From Actinomyces timonensis DSM 23838 (GTDB lineage Bacteria; Actinomycetota; Actinomycetes; Actinomycetales; Actinomycetaceae), in assembly GCF_000295095.1 (NCBI RefSeq), contig NZ_JH806633.1, forward strand, positions 237,025-301,024: a stretch of DNA of 64,000 bases, in the 5' to 3' direction. The translations under genes were made by a program, and so were the position numbers. How positions within the stretch are numbered: position 1 is the first letter of the stretch; every line of letters starts with the position of its first letter. Below the pieces are notes generated by a model that did no database searches, was not told where the DNA came from, and saw only the letters and a list, made by a program, of their open reading frames with translations. Shown piece after piece: positions 25,533 to 35,062 of the stretch.

Positions 25533-26189
25533 ATGCCGAATGCTGCAACGCCTGGGACAGTCCGCGTCATGATCGTGGACGACCACGAGATCGTCCGCCG
25601 GGGGATCGCCGAGATCATCGACCGCGCTGATGGCATGGAGGTCGTGGCCGAGGCCGGGTCGAGGGCCGAGGCCGTGCGCCGCGCCGAGCTCGTGCGCCCC
25701 GACGTCATGCTCGTCGACCTCCAGCTCCCCGACGGCACCGGCATCGAGGTCATGCGGGAGGTCCGCGACTCCGTGCCCACGGCCCTGCCGATCGTCCTGA
25801 CCTCCTTCGACGACGACGAGGCCCTCGCCGAGGCCCTTGAGCTCGGCGCCCGCGCCTATCTGCTCAAAACCGTCCACGGCGCCGAGATCAGCGACGTCGT
25901 CCGCGCGGTGGCCTCCGGCCGCGTCCTCCTGGACGAGCGCACGGTCACGCGGCGCCGCGCCGACCACGACGACCCCACCGCCGAGCTCACCAACGCCGAG
26001 CGCAAGGTTCTCGACCTCATCGGCGACGGCCTGTCCAACAGGGAGATCGGCGAGAAGCTGGGCGTGGCGGAGAAGACCGTCAAGAACCACATCACCTCCC
26101 TGCTGGCCAAGATGGGCCTCCAGCGCCGCACCCAGGTGGCCGCCTGGGTGGCGGGGCAGCGGGCCTCCGGCTGGCGCAACAAGAGCTGA
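25533..26189 (+). CDS. DevR/DosR-like NarL-family response regulator
   Basis: A 218-residue response regulator. The receiver domain (about 10-130) has VMIVDDHEIVRRG, phospho-acceptor DVMLVDLQLPDG, and switch residues in VLTSFDDD and YLLKTVHG. The LuxR HTH (about 150-212) has LTNAERKVLDLIGDGLSNREI and AEKTVKNHITSLLAKMGLQRRTQVA, the last very like DevR. It is convergent, 35 bp from a GAF-domain kinase of the DevS type that is co-transcribed with cydDC, so it is the likely partner. Hypoxia or redox control of cyd is inferred from this context. Confidence 0.9.
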   Translation: MPNAATPGTVRVMIVDDHEIVRRGIAEIIDRADGMEVVAEAGSRAEAVRRAELVRPDVMLVDLQLPDGTGIEVMREVRDSVPTALPIVLTSFDDDEALAEALELGARAYLLKTVHGAEISDVVRAVASGRVLLDERTVTRRRADHDDPTAELTNAERKVLDLIGDGLSNREIGEKLGVAEKTVKNHITSLLAKMGLQRRTQVAAWVAGQRASGWRNKS

Positions 26190-26224
26190 GGCGGCAACAG
26201 AGGCCGCGCGGGCAGCACCAGGGG

Positions 26225-28132
26225 CTATGAGCGGTCCAGCGGCGCGATCCAGGTGAAGATCGTCCCCCGCCGGGGCCCGTCCGAGCGCGCCCTGGGGCCG
26301 ATGGAGAAGCTGCCGCCGTGGCGCCTGGCCCGCTCGGCCATATTGGCCGTCCCCGAGCGGCGCGTGACCGCCGGGTCCACCCCGACGCCGTCGTCCCTGC
26401 AGGCGATCGCCACGAGAGGGTAAGTCGTGCCCGCCCAGTTCTCCTCCACGCGCTCACCGGCGGGCAGCACGCCGTTGACCCGCACGTGGATCGTGGCCGA
26501 GGAGGCGCGGGCGTGACGGGCCACATTGCTCAGGCCCTCCCTGACCACGGCGACCATGTCGTCGGCGACGTCGTCGTCCACGGCCGCGGCGATCGCCCCG
26601 GACAGCTCCCCGTAGGCGTCCCCGCCCTCCTCGGTGAGGGCCCTGCCGTCCACGGTGATGAGCAGCGAGGGCGCGAAGCCCAGGGAGGTGCGGGCCAGTG
26701 AGGCCTCGCATCGCAGCCGCTCCACGAGCCCGACCTCCTCGTCGCGGTCCCGCAGGGAGTGGACGATGGAGCGGATCTGGCTCACCGAGTCGTCGACGGC
26801 GGACAGGACTGAGTCCAGGACGGCGCGCATCGCGTCGCAGTCGATGTCCGCCTTGCCGAGGCGGTCCCTGGCGGCGGTGACCTGCATCCCGGTCGCGAAG
26901 AGCTGCTGGATGGCCAGGTCGTGGAGGTCGCGGCCGATGCGGGCGCGCTCGTCGAGGAGGGTGGCCATCTCCTCGGCGTGCTGGGCGTCGGCCAGCTCGA
27001 AGGCCATGGTGGCCTGGCCCGCCACGAGCTCGGCGATCTCCAGGTCCTGCTGCGTGAACGGGGCCTCGCCGGGCTCGCGCAGCAGGAGCATGACGCCGAC
27101 GCCCCGGTCGCGGTGGATCATGGGGGCGTAGAGGGCCGGGCCGAACCGCGCCAGCGCCTCCACCTTGAGGTCCTCCGCCCCCCACGCCTCGATGAGCGAG
27201 GGGACGGTGAGGCCGGTGCGCCGCGTGAGGGTGGACATGGCGCGCCCTTCGGGTGGGAAGTAGGTGCCGATGAGCCGATCGGCGTGGTTCCCGTCCGCGA
27301 TCTCGCAGATCCAGGTCTCGCCCACGCTGGGCAGGACGAGCGCGGAGGTGCCCGCGTGGGCCACCTCCCGCACGCGCCGCGCGATGAGGCCCAGCGCGTC
27401 GTCCTGCTCGGCGCCCGACAGCAGGAGGGTCGTGATCTCCTGGGACAGGGCCATCCACTGCTCGCGGTCCCGGGCCTGGCGGTACAGGCGGGCGTTCTCG
27501 ACGGCGATCGCGGCCGCCTCGGCCAGCGTGACGACGGCGTCGATCTCGGTGCGCCCGAAGCCCCCGGGGCGGTCACCCAGGTAGAGGCGACCGAAGAGCC
27601 TCCCGTGCGCGCGCACCGGGACCGACAGCATGGAGCCGGACTCCTCGCCCTCGATGGCCCCGGTGAACGCGGTTGCCCCCGACAGGTCGTTGACGACGAC
27701 GACCCCCTGGGGGATCCCCTCTTCCGGCCTGCCGTCCACGAGCCCGGGGGCATCGGGCGCCCCGGAGGCGGGGGCCTCGCCGAGGACCCGCTGGAGGATC
27801 TCGGGCTGGTCCCCGATGAGTGTGGGGACATTGCCGGTCGATGGGGGAGCCGCCGCCTCGGGCTCGACGACGGCGTCCTTGCTCACGGCGATCGTGCCCC
27901 ACTCGGCGCCGGTGATCGAGCACGCCGAGTCCACCAGGCGCCGCAGCGCCTCGGTGACCCGCAGCGAGCTGGTCAGCCGCAGGGCGGCCTGGACGACGTC
28001 GACCGCGCGCTCCCAGGACGGCTCGCCGCCCTGGGGCCCGGCCGCCCCCTCCTGGTGGGCGTGAACGGCGTAGGCCAGGGGCCCGCCCGGGCCCCGCCCC
28101 CGCGGGTCCAGCGCTTCCTCGTGCTCAGGCAT
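26225..28132 (-). CDS. GAF-domain sensor histidine kinase, DevS/DosS-like
   Basis: A soluble two-component kinase of 635 aa without TM helices. Two GAF-like sensor domains lie at about 50-215 (including SMLSVPVRAHGRLFGRLYLG) and 230-390. The HisKA_3 phospho-acceptor is in ARIGRDLHDLAIQQLFATGM (about 397-416), a motif shared with DevS/DosS, and an HATPase_c domain runs to the C-terminus (GVGVDPAVTRRSGTANMAER). DevS GAF domains bind heme; heme ligation here is unproven. The start overlaps the end of cydC by 8 bp, so the kinase is translated as part of the cyd operon. Confidence 0.9.
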   Translation of the reverse strand: MPEHEEALDPRGRGPGGPLAYAVHAHQEGAAGPQGGEPSWERAVDVVQAALRLTSSLRVTEALRRLVDSACSITGAEWGTIAVSKDAVVEPEAAAPPSTGNVPTLIGDQPEILQRVLGEAPASGAPDAPGLVDGRPEEGIPQGVVVVNDLSGATAFTGAIEGEESGSMLSVPVRAHGRLFGRLYLGDRPGGFGRTEIDAVVTLAEAAAIAVENARLYRQARDREQWMALSQEITTLLLSGAEQDDALGLIARRVREVAHAGTSALVLPSVGETWICEIADGNHADRLIGTYFPPEGRAMSTLTRRTGLTVPSLIEAWGAEDLKVEALARFGPALYAPMIHRDRGVGVMLLLREPGEAPFTQQDLEIAELVAGQATMAFELADAQHAEEMATLLDERARIGRDLHDLAIQQLFATGMQVTAARDRLGKADIDCDAMRAVLDSVLSAVDDSVSQIRSIVHSLRDRDEEVGLVERLRCEASLARTSLGFAPSLLITVDGRALTEEGGDAYGELSGAIAAAVDDDVADDMVAVVREGLSNVARHARASSATIHVRVNGVLPAGERVEENWAGTTYPLVAIACRDDGVGVDPAVTRRSGTANMAERARRHGGSFSIGPRARSDGPRRGTIFTWIAPLDRS

Positions 28133-29939
28133 CGGCGTCCTCCTGTGAGAGGGACCAGCGGTAGGCCTCCGAGGTCCTCATGAGCTCATCATGCGTGCCG
28201 CGGGCCAGGATGGTGGCGGGTTCGCCATGAGCGGCCTCGCTGCCTCCACGGCGGCCCAGCACCAGGATCTCATCGGCGCCGGCCAGGGCGCTCAACCGGT
28301 GCGTGATGAGCAGGACCCCCCGGCCCTCGCGCCGCCCGGCGCCCAGCAGGTCGGCCACGAGCCGGTCGGCGGTGGCGGCGTCGAGGTGCTCCCCGGGCTC
28401 GTCGATGAGGAGCAGTGGCGCGGGGGCGGCCAGGGCGCGGGCCAGGAGCAGGCGGCGCCGCTCCCCGCCGGACAGGCCGGTGGCGCCGGTGCCCAGGATC
28501 GTGTCCAGCCCCTCGGGCAGGGCCTGGAGCCATGGGGCCAGTCCAGCGCGCTCGAGGAGGGCGGTGGCCCGCTCGGGCGTGAGCGCCCCGTCGGCAACCC
28601 TGAGGTTCTCCAGGACGGTGGTGTCGAAGACGTGGGCGTCCTCGGCGGTGAGCGTGAGGCGGGTGGCCACGTCCTGGCGCTCGGCTCCCCAGGGCGGGGC
28701 GCCGTCGATCATGACCTCGCCGGCCATGGGCTCGATGAGCCCGGCGAGGGTGAGGAGGAGCGTCGTCTTGCCGATCCCCGAGGGCCCGACGATCGCCAGG
28801 CGCCGCCCGGGGGCGAGGTCGAGGTCGATCCCTGAGGCCACCACCGGGCCCGCGGGCCACCCCACGGCCAGGCCGCGGGCGCACAGGCTGGGCCCGCCGT
28901 CGGCCACTGGGGGCAGCGGCGAGGGATCGGGCACGCGTGCCGCGGAGGCCTCCGCGGCCTCGACGAGCTCGACGACGCGCCGCGCCGCCCCGGCCGAGCG
29001 GACGAGCTGCACACTGGCCGGGCCGAGGGCGGCCACCGCCTCGAAGGCGGACAGCGGCACGAGGACGAGCACAGCCAGCATGACCGGCGCGAGCCGCCCG
29101 CTGCTGACCGCGGGGATCCCCACGGCGAGGGCGCCGAGGACGGCGAGGCCCTGGGCGGCGACGTCGAGGGCGGCGGCCGCGGCGGCCGGCCTGGCCCCCG
29201 CGTCGCGGGAGGCGGCCAGATGCGCCTCGGCATGATCGAGGGCCTCCAGGAGGCGCGGCATCCGCCCCGAGACGCTCAGCTCGGAGCCGGACTCGAGGGC
29301 GGTGAGCACATGGGCGGACAGATCCGTGGCCTGCTCCTGGCGCGCCAGCTCGGCGGCGCGTGCCGCGCGCATCGTGATCGCCGGCCCGATGATCCCCGAC
29401 AGCGCCAGGCTGGCGGCGAGGATGAGCCCGGCGGGCCAGTGGACGATCATGATGCCGGCCACGGTGCCCGCGCTCACGGCCGCCGCGATCGCCATGGGCA
29501 GGTAGGCGCGGATGACGAGGTCCCCGACGGCGTCGATATCCGCTCCCACACGGGCCAGCACATCCCCCCGGCGCAGCCCGGCGACCGTGTCGGTGCGGGA
29601 GGCCGCCAGGGCCTCGTAGAGGCGGGAGCGCAGTGAGCTCATGCCCCGCAGCGCAGTGGAGTGCGAGACTAGGCGCTCGCAGTAGCGCAGCACCGAGCGG
29701 GAGACCCCGAAGAGCCGCACCGCGACGGGGGCCACGCCGAGCGCCGCGATCTCGGGCATCTGGGCGGCCCTCGCGATGAGCCAGGCGGCCACCGCCGCCA
29801 GGCCCACGGCACTGCCCAGGCCCAGTGACCCGGCGAGGACGGACAGGGCGAAGCGGCGGCGGTCGAGTCCGAGCAGGTCGACGGCGCGGCGCAGGGCCCG
29901 CCTCTCGTCGGCGGTCAGGGGGGCGGTGAGGCGGGTCAT
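28125..29939 (-). CDS. cydC: Thiol reductant ABC exporter subunit CydC
   Basis: CydDC exports cysteine and glutathione (or carries heme) and is needed to assemble cytochrome bd. The 604-residue half-transporter has an N-terminal six-TM ABC domain (about 30-310) and a C-terminal ATPase with Walker A GPSGIGKTTLLLTLAG, signature LSGGERRRL, Walker B LLLIDEPGEHLD and H-loop LLITHRLSAL. The signature is intact, and GEHLD (CydC-like) distinguishes it from CydD. ATG 29939 overlaps cydD by 4 bp; its stop overlaps the DevS-like kinase gene. Confidence 0.94.
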   Translation of the reverse strand: MTRLTAPLTADERRALRRAVDLLGLDRRRFALSVLAGSLGLGSAVGLAAVAAWLIARAAQMPEIAALGVAPVAVRLFGVSRSVLRYCERLVSHSTALRGMSSLRSRLYEALAASRTDTVAGLRRGDVLARVGADIDAVGDLVIRAYLPMAIAAAVSAGTVAGIMIVHWPAGLILAASLALSGIIGPAITMRAARAAELARQEQATDLSAHVLTALESGSELSVSGRMPRLLEALDHAEAHLAASRDAGARPAAAAAALDVAAQGLAVLGALAVGIPAVSSGRLAPVMLAVLVLVPLSAFEAVAALGPASVQLVRSAGAARRVVELVEAAEASAARVPDPSPLPPVADGGPSLCARGLAVGWPAGPVVASGIDLDLAPGRRLAIVGPSGIGKTTLLLTLAGLIEPMAGEVMIDGAPPWGAERQDVATRLTLTAEDAHVFDTTVLENLRVADGALTPERATALLERAGLAPWLQALPEGLDTILGTGATGLSGGERRRLLLARALAAPAPLLLIDEPGEHLDAATADRLVADLLGAGRREGRGVLLITHRLSALAGADEILVLGRRGGSEAAHGEPATILARGTHDELMRTSEAYRWSLSQEDADA

Positions 29940-31735
29940 CTCGCCTCACCCGCCGCGCTCGCGGTGGCCGCCTCGCGGGCGTCGGGCCCGGCCGCTGGAT
30001 CATGGGCCGAGCGGACCTCGATGACGTCGTCGGCCATCGAGATGAGGGCCTGGCGGTGGGCGATGACGACGATCGTGCGACCGTCCGCCCGCAGCGCCTC
30101 GACGGCGCGCAGCACATGGGCCTCGCTGGCGGCGTCGAGGTGGGCGGTGGGCTCGTCGAGCACCACGAGCGGCGTGGGCGCCAGGAGGGCGCGGGTCAGG
30201 GCGAGGCGCTGGCGCTGCCCGATGCTCAGTCCGACCCCGCCCTGGCCGATCGGCGTCATCCATCCGCGATCCAGGGAGGCGATGACCTCGTCGAGCCCCG
30301 CCCTCGCGGCGGCGCGCCGGGCGGCGTCGGGGATGGGGGCGCCGGAGGCGGCCAGCTGGGCGGCCTCGTCCTCGCCCAGGACGTGGGCCAGGAGCGTGCC
30401 GGGCAGGATGGCGGGCCGCTGGGGGACCCAGGAGATCTGCTCCCACCAGCTGGCGGGGTCGATCTCCGCCAGGTCGATCGGCGCGCGGGCGGCCTGGGTG
30501 GCCTGCCCGCCCGCGGGGCCGGCGGGGGAGCCGGGGGAGCGGGAGGCCCCCTCCTCCTCGATGAGGACGCGGCCCCTGTCGGCGGGCAGCAGGCCCAGGA
30601 GCACCTGGGAGGTGGTGGTCTTGCCCGCCCCGGAGTCCCCGGTGAGCGCGACGAGGCGCCCGGGGCGGATGACCGCGCTGAGGCGGTGGGGTGCCCATGC
30701 CCCGCGCGCGGCAACGGAGAGGTCCTCGATACGGATCGTCGCGGTGGCGAGGGAGGGGACTGGCGCGGTGCCGCGCTCGGGGATGGGGGTATCGAGGATC
30801 TCGAAGACGGCGTTCGCGGCGGCCACCCCGTTGGCGGAGGCGTGGAACTGGAAGCCGACCTGCCTCAGGGGGTTGAAGACCTCCGGGGCGATCATGATGA
30901 CGAGCAGGCCCGTGGCCAGGTCGAGGTCCCCGTACAGGAGCCGGAAGCCGACCTCGACGGCGATGATCGCCACGGACAGCGTGGTGATGAACTCCAAGAC
31001 CGCGCCGGACAGGAAGGCCACGCGCAGGGTGGACATCGTGGTGGCGTTGTAGGCGTCGCCGAGCGCCCTCACCCGCTTGGCGGGCCCCGCCTCGCGACCC
31101 AGCGCCTTGAGCGTGGGCAGGCCCGCGATGAGGTCGAGCACCTGCGACCCCAGGCGCTCCATGGCCTCCAGGCGCGCCTCGGAGTGCGCCTGCGTGAGGC
31201 GCCCGATGAGGATCATGAAGATCGGGATGAGGGGGATCGCGATCGCGACGGCCACCGTGGATGCCCAGTCCTGCGTGAGCATGACGAGCCCGGTGGCGGG
31301 CGTGACCGTGGCCGCCAGGAGCAGCTGGGGAAGATAGCGGACGAAGTAGGGCTCGAGGTCGTCCAGCCCCCGGGTGAGCAGGGTGGCGGTGTCGGCGCCG
31401 TGCGAGGCCTGCCATCGCGGCCCGAGCGCCGCCGCGTGGACGAGCACGCGGCGCCGCAGCTCGATGATCGTGCGGGTGGCGGCGCGGTGCGCCAGGGCCT
31501 CCTGCGCGCGCACGATGAGGGCGCGGGCGGCAACGACGACGGCGATCCCCCCGATGAGGGCCAGCGCTCCGTCGAGGGCGCCGCCCGACGTGATGACAGG
31601 CGCGATGGCGCGCGCGATGAGGAAGGCCTGCGCGACGACGAGCATCGCGGTGAGGGCCCCCGTGGCCGCCGTGGTGATGATGTAGCGCCGCGCCGAGCGG
31701 GCGTAGCGCATGAGGCGCGGATCAAGGGGCTTCAC
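29936..31735 (-). CDS. cydD: Thiol reductant ABC exporter subunit CydD
   Basis: A 599-residue half-transporter partnering CydC. The TM domain spans about 15-320 (starts RLMRYARSARRYIITTA; SHGADTATLLTRGLDDLEPYF is the CydD-type intracellular loop). The ATPase domain has Walker A LTGDSGAGKTTTSQVLLG, signature LSIGQRQRLALTRAL and Walker B VVLDEPTAHLD. A ~30-residue Gly/Pro/Ala-rich insert (near 395-425) follows the first ATPase strands. It is separated from cydB by an 85-bp gap containing a 12-bp stem hairpin. Confidence 0.94.
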   Translation of the reverse strand: MKPLDPRLMRYARSARRYIITTAATGALTAMLVVAQAFLIARAIAPVITSGGALDGALALIGGIAVVVAARALIVRAQEALAHRAATRTIIELRRRVLVHAAALGPRWQASHGADTATLLTRGLDDLEPYFVRYLPQLLLAATVTPATGLVMLTQDWASTVAVAIAIPLIPIFMILIGRLTQAHSEARLEAMERLGSQVLDLIAGLPTLKALGREAGPAKRVRALGDAYNATTMSTLRVAFLSGAVLEFITTLSVAIIAVEVGFRLLYGDLDLATGLLVIMIAPEVFNPLRQVGFQFHASANGVAAANAVFEILDTPIPERGTAPVPSLATATIRIEDLSVAARGAWAPHRLSAVIRPGRLVALTGDSGAGKTTTSQVLLGLLPADRGRVLIEEEGASRSPGSPAGPAGGQATQAARAPIDLAEIDPASWWEQISWVPQRPAILPGTLLAHVLGEDEAAQLAASGAPIPDAARRAAARAGLDEVIASLDRGWMTPIGQGGVGLSIGQRQRLALTRALLAPTPLVVLDEPTAHLDAASEAHVLRAVEALRADGRTIVVIAHRQALISMADDVIEVRSAHDPAAGPDAREAATASAAGEAR

Positions 31736-31751
31736 GTGCTCAATCCTAGGA

Positions 31752-31791
31752 GGCCGGGCGGCGGGGGCATGGAGTCCCTCGCCGCCCGGCC
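31752..31791 (-). terminator. Hairpin between cydB and cydD
   Basis: GGCCGGGCGGCG (31752-31763) and CGCCGCCCGGCC (31780-31791) are a perfect 12-bp inverted repeat with a 16-nt loop, 29 nt after the cydB stop on the minus strand. It may end or attenuate cydAB transcription before cydDC. There is no U-tract. Confidence 0.6.
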
Positions 31792-31820
31792 CCGGTCAGG
31801 AGCGGTTTCAGGCGCGCCGC

Positions 31821-32951
31821 TCAGTAGGCGGCCGGCTCGGGCAGGGAGGAGTCGCGCACCTTCGTGGGGTGCAGGCCACCGGCGGCCGGATCGATCGCCT
31901 CCACGTTGATCCGCTTGGACAGGACGTGGTACGCCCACACCGTGTACGCGATGACGGTGGGGATGAGGAGGATGGCGACCACCGTGCACAGGATGAGGGT
32001 GGTGCGCTCCGCTGCCGCCTGGGTGATCGTCAGCGAGTAGGCCGAGTTGATCGAGGAGCGCATGACGTCGGGCGCCATGGCCACGAAGATGAGGGCGGTG
32101 ACGGCCGCGATGGCCGCGAAGTGCAGGCCGAAGGCCCAGCCCTGCCGGCCCCGGTGCGCCATGACGAGCGAGGCGGCCAGCGAGCCGATGGCCACGGCCA
32201 GCACCAGCCAGCCGGCGCCGTTGGGGGAGTAGGCGGCCTGCGCCCACGCCCCCCAGATGAGGCTGACGAGCGCCGAGGCGATGCCCGAGCGCGCCGCGAA
32301 GGACTCGGCCCGCCGCGAGAAGTCGCCGGCGGTCTTGAGGGCCACGAACATCGCCCCATGCGTGATGAACAGGAGGCAGATCATGACCCCGCCCAAGAGG
32401 GTGAAGGGGGTGACGAGGTCGAAGAACCCGCCGGTGATCTGGTGCGCCGCGCCGCGCATGAGGGAATCGGCCGGGACATGCGCCGGGTCCACGGGCGCCC
32501 CGGTGGCGGTCTCGACGACCTCGACCTTCATGCCCCGCACCATGTTGGCGAAGGCGACGCCCCACAGCAGGGCGGGGATGAGGGTGGACAGCGTGTGCGC
32601 CCAGTCCCAGGCGTTGTGCCATCGGGGGGAGTTGATCTTCCCCCGCCACTCGATGGCGCAGACCCTGACGATGAGGCCGACGACGATGAGCAGCAGGGCG
32701 AGATAGGCGCCGGAGAAGAGGGTGGCGTACCACTCGGGGAAGACGGCGAACATGGCCGCGCCGGCGGTGACGAGCCAGACCTCGTTGCCGTCCCAGTGCG
32801 GGCCGATGGCCCCCATCATGGCGCGGCGCTCGCGCTCATCGCGCCCCAGCGCTTTGATGATCATGCCGACGCCGAAGTCGAAGCCCTCGATGGTGAAGTA
32901 GCCGATCCACAGGAAGGCGATGGTGAGGAACCAGAAGGTGGTGAGTGACAT
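31821..32951 (-). CDS. cydB: Cytochrome bd ubiquinol oxidase subunit II
   Basis: CydB is the second subunit of the bd-type quinol oxidase, which reduces oxygen at low concentrations. The 376-residue protein starts TFWFLTIAFLWIGYFTIEGFDFGVGM, with the conserved GFDFGVGM motif, and has about nine hydrophobic helices. A loop near residues 130-150 (TATGAPVDPAHVPADS) matches the CydB family's periplasmic insert. It lies 47 bp downstream of cydA in the same operon. Confidence 0.97.
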   Translation of the reverse strand: MSLTTFWFLTIAFLWIGYFTIEGFDFGVGMIIKALGRDERERRAMMGAIGPHWDGNEVWLVTAGAAMFAVFPEWYATLFSGAYLALLLIVVGLIVRVCAIEWRGKINSPRWHNAWDWAHTLSTLIPALLWGVAFANMVRGMKVEVVETATGAPVDPAHVPADSLMRGAAHQITGGFFDLVTPFTLLGGVMICLLFITHGAMFVALKTAGDFSRRAESFAARSGIASALVSLIWGAWAQAAYSPNGAGWLVLAVAIGSLAASLVMAHRGRQGWAFGLHFAAIAAVTALIFVAMAPDVMRSSINSAYSLTITQAAAERTTLILCTVVAILLIPTVIAYTVWAYHVLSKRINVEAIDPAAGGLHPTKVRDSSLPEPAAY

Positions 32952-32998
32952 GGCAGTTCCTTGGTGTCCTAGGTGTTCCTAGCGTGCCGTGAAGCGGC

Positions 32999-34498
32999 TC
33001 AGTACGAGAAGGTCAGGACGGCGCCGGCATCCGTCGCGGCGTCGTCGTCGGGCGCGGTCCGCGGGGTCGGCACGCCCTCGCGGACATAGCGGCGCAGCAG
33101 GATGAACCAGACCACCCCGAGGGCCGCGTACAGGAGGGTGAAGACGATGAGCGAGGTGAGCACCGTCGTCGAGGACACCGCTGTGGACACGCCGTTGGAG
33201 GTGCGCAGGAAGACGTCGGTGACCGGGTCGGCCAGGTTGGGGACGACCACCCAGGGCTGGCGGCCCATCTCGGTGAAGATCCAGCCGAAGGAGCTGGCGA
33301 GGAAGGGCAGCCCCATGGTCCACAGCGCCGCCCTGCCCAGCGATGGGCGCGTGATGAGGCGCCCGCCCCTGGTCAGCCACAGGGCCAGGAAGCCGAGGGT
33401 CATCGAGGCCATGCCGAGCCCGATCATGAGGCGGAAGGACCAGAAGACGGCCATGACGTTGGGCGTGTAGTCGATGCGGTTGCCGGCGGCGTCGGTGGAG
33501 CCGTAGCGGGCGGAGTACATGTGCTGGGCGTCGTTGAGGCCCATGACCTCGGCGTCGAAGTCATTGGTGGCCATGAAGGAGTAGACCTTGGGCACTGAGA
33601 TGAAGCGGCTCATGCCGGACTCGCAGTCCCCGAAGGCGACCGCCGTGAAGGGGGCGCCGGACTCGGTGTCGCACAGGCCCTCGGCGGCCGCCATCTTGGC
33701 GGGCTGCTCCTCGACGACCAGGTGGCCCATGAAGTGGCCGGAGCCGGCGGCGGACAGTCCGCCGACGATCATGGTGATGGCGGCGAAACGGGTGAGGCGG
33801 CGCCACAGCTCGCGCGCCTCGACATCCTGGTTGGCGCGGGCCGCCTTGGTCATCCACCACACGGACACCCCAAGGATGACGGCGCCGGCCACGAGGAAGG
33901 AGGAGGTGATGACGTGCAGCACCGTGGTGATGAAGATGCGGTTGGTGATGACCTCGAGGAAGCCGCTGAGCCCATCGAGCTCGGCGCGGCCGGTCTCGGC
34001 GTTGACGATGGCGCCCACGGGGTGCTGCATCCAGGAGTTCGCCGCGAGGATGAAGGACGCTGAGAAGAGCGTGCCCAGCGCCACCATCCACATGCACAGG
34101 TTGTGGATCTTGGGCGACAGGCGATCCCATCCGAAGACCCACAGGCCCAGGAAGGTCGACTCCAGGAAGAAGGCGACGAGGGCCTCGAAGGCCAGTGGCG
34201 CGCCGAAGATATTGCCCACGAAGCGCGAGTACTCGGACCAGTTCATGCCGAACTGGAACTCCTGGACCAGGCCCGTGGCGACGCCGAGGGCGAAGTTGAT
34301 GAGCAAGACCTTGCTGAAGAACTTGGTGGCGGTCTTCCAGTGCTCGTTGCCCGTGCGGATCCACAGGGCCTCCATGAGCGCCACCAGTGGCGCCAGGCCG
34401 ATCGTCAGCGGGACCAGCACGAAGTGGTAGACCGTCGTGATGCCGAACTGCCAGCGGGCCAGGTCGAGGGAGTCCAGTGCCATCGGTGCGAGGGCCAT
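32999..34498 (-). CDS. cydA: Cytochrome bd ubiquinol oxidase subunit I
   Basis: CydA holds the b558, b595 and d hemes of the bd oxidase. The 499-residue protein has RWQFGITTVYHFVLVPLTIG (the early heme ligand His), the heme-b558 region AKMAAAEGL, and the MGRQPWVV signature (GRQPW). The quinol-binding Q-loop is of the short type. ATG 34498 with AAAGGTG upstream gives the standard N-terminus; the longer frame is a shadow. A promoter with TACACT lies further upstream. It is first in cydABDC-kinase. Confidence 0.97.
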   Translation of the reverse strand: MALAPMALDSLDLARWQFGITTVYHFVLVPLTIGLAPLVALMEALWIRTGNEHWKTATKFFSKVLLINFALGVATGLVQEFQFGMNWSEYSRFVGNIFGAPLAFEALVAFFLESTFLGLWVFGWDRLSPKIHNLCMWMVALGTLFSASFILAANSWMQHPVGAIVNAETGRAELDGLSGFLEVITNRIFITTVLHVITSSFLVAGAVILGVSVWWMTKAARANQDVEARELWRRLTRFAAITMIVGGLSAAGSGHFMGHLVVEEQPAKMAAAEGLCDTESGAPFTAVAFGDCESGMSRFISVPKVYSFMATNDFDAEVMGLNDAQHMYSARYGSTDAAGNRIDYTPNVMAVFWSFRLMIGLGMASMTLGFLALWLTRGGRLITRPSLGRAALWTMGLPFLASSFGWIFTEMGRQPWVVVPNLADPVTDVFLRTSNGVSTAVSSTTVLTSLIVFTLLYAALGVVWFILLRRYVREGVPTPRTAPDDDAATDAGAVLTFSY

Positions 34499-35062
34499 GA
34501 GCGCACCTTTCGGAGAAGATGAACGGATATATAAGTAGTGCCACATTGGGTGGGCGCCACGTATAGGGATTGGGTTGGTTTGAGTGTAGGCCACCGACTG
34601 ACGCTGTGTCTGTATATTCCGGCGCCGCGAGGCGCCCTGGCGCCCAACCGCGCTCAATGGCGGTCCCCATGAGCGCCTCGGGCGCCGCCCGTGGCCCCGC
34701 CTTCCCCGCGGCGCGCGGGTCGGAGCACCCGGAGAGCGCGGAGTGCCGGGAGCGGTCGGAGTGCTCTACACCTCGAAGACTGTCGGCCCGGTCGCGCTGC
34801 CCAGGGCTGGCGATATGGAATACTCTGGCCCGGCCCCGAGCGCCCTCGTACAGGCGGTCGGAGTCCGAGCCTCGTCGGCTACCCCGGCAGTGGAGACTTG
34901 CGCCGCATCGCGCGCCGCCGCACTCCCGTGCCGAGCGGGTGCCATGACGAGCCGGCGCCTCACGGCGCAGACGCAGACTTTCTCTGCTCCTCATCGAGGA
35001 GCTGACAGCGCCCCGGCGCCGCGAGTACGGGCGGCGCGCGGGCATCCGGAGAGTGCATCACG
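34499..35062. other. cydA-rne divergent intergenic region (564 bp)
   Basis: No gene is called. The AT-richer 34520-34615 stretch, read on the minus strand, holds candidate cydA promoter elements (CTACACTC near 34585). On the plus strand TACTCT at 34821-34826 may be the rne promoter, which would give a roughly 230-nt untranslated leader, as long rne leaders are common and autoregulatory. Short open frames here have no family resemblance. Confidence 0.45.

Noticed and set aside
30002-31909. Long open frame opposite cydD (635 codons)
   Set aside because: Gly/Asp/Glu-rich reverse-complement shadow; cydD on the other strand is unmistakable.
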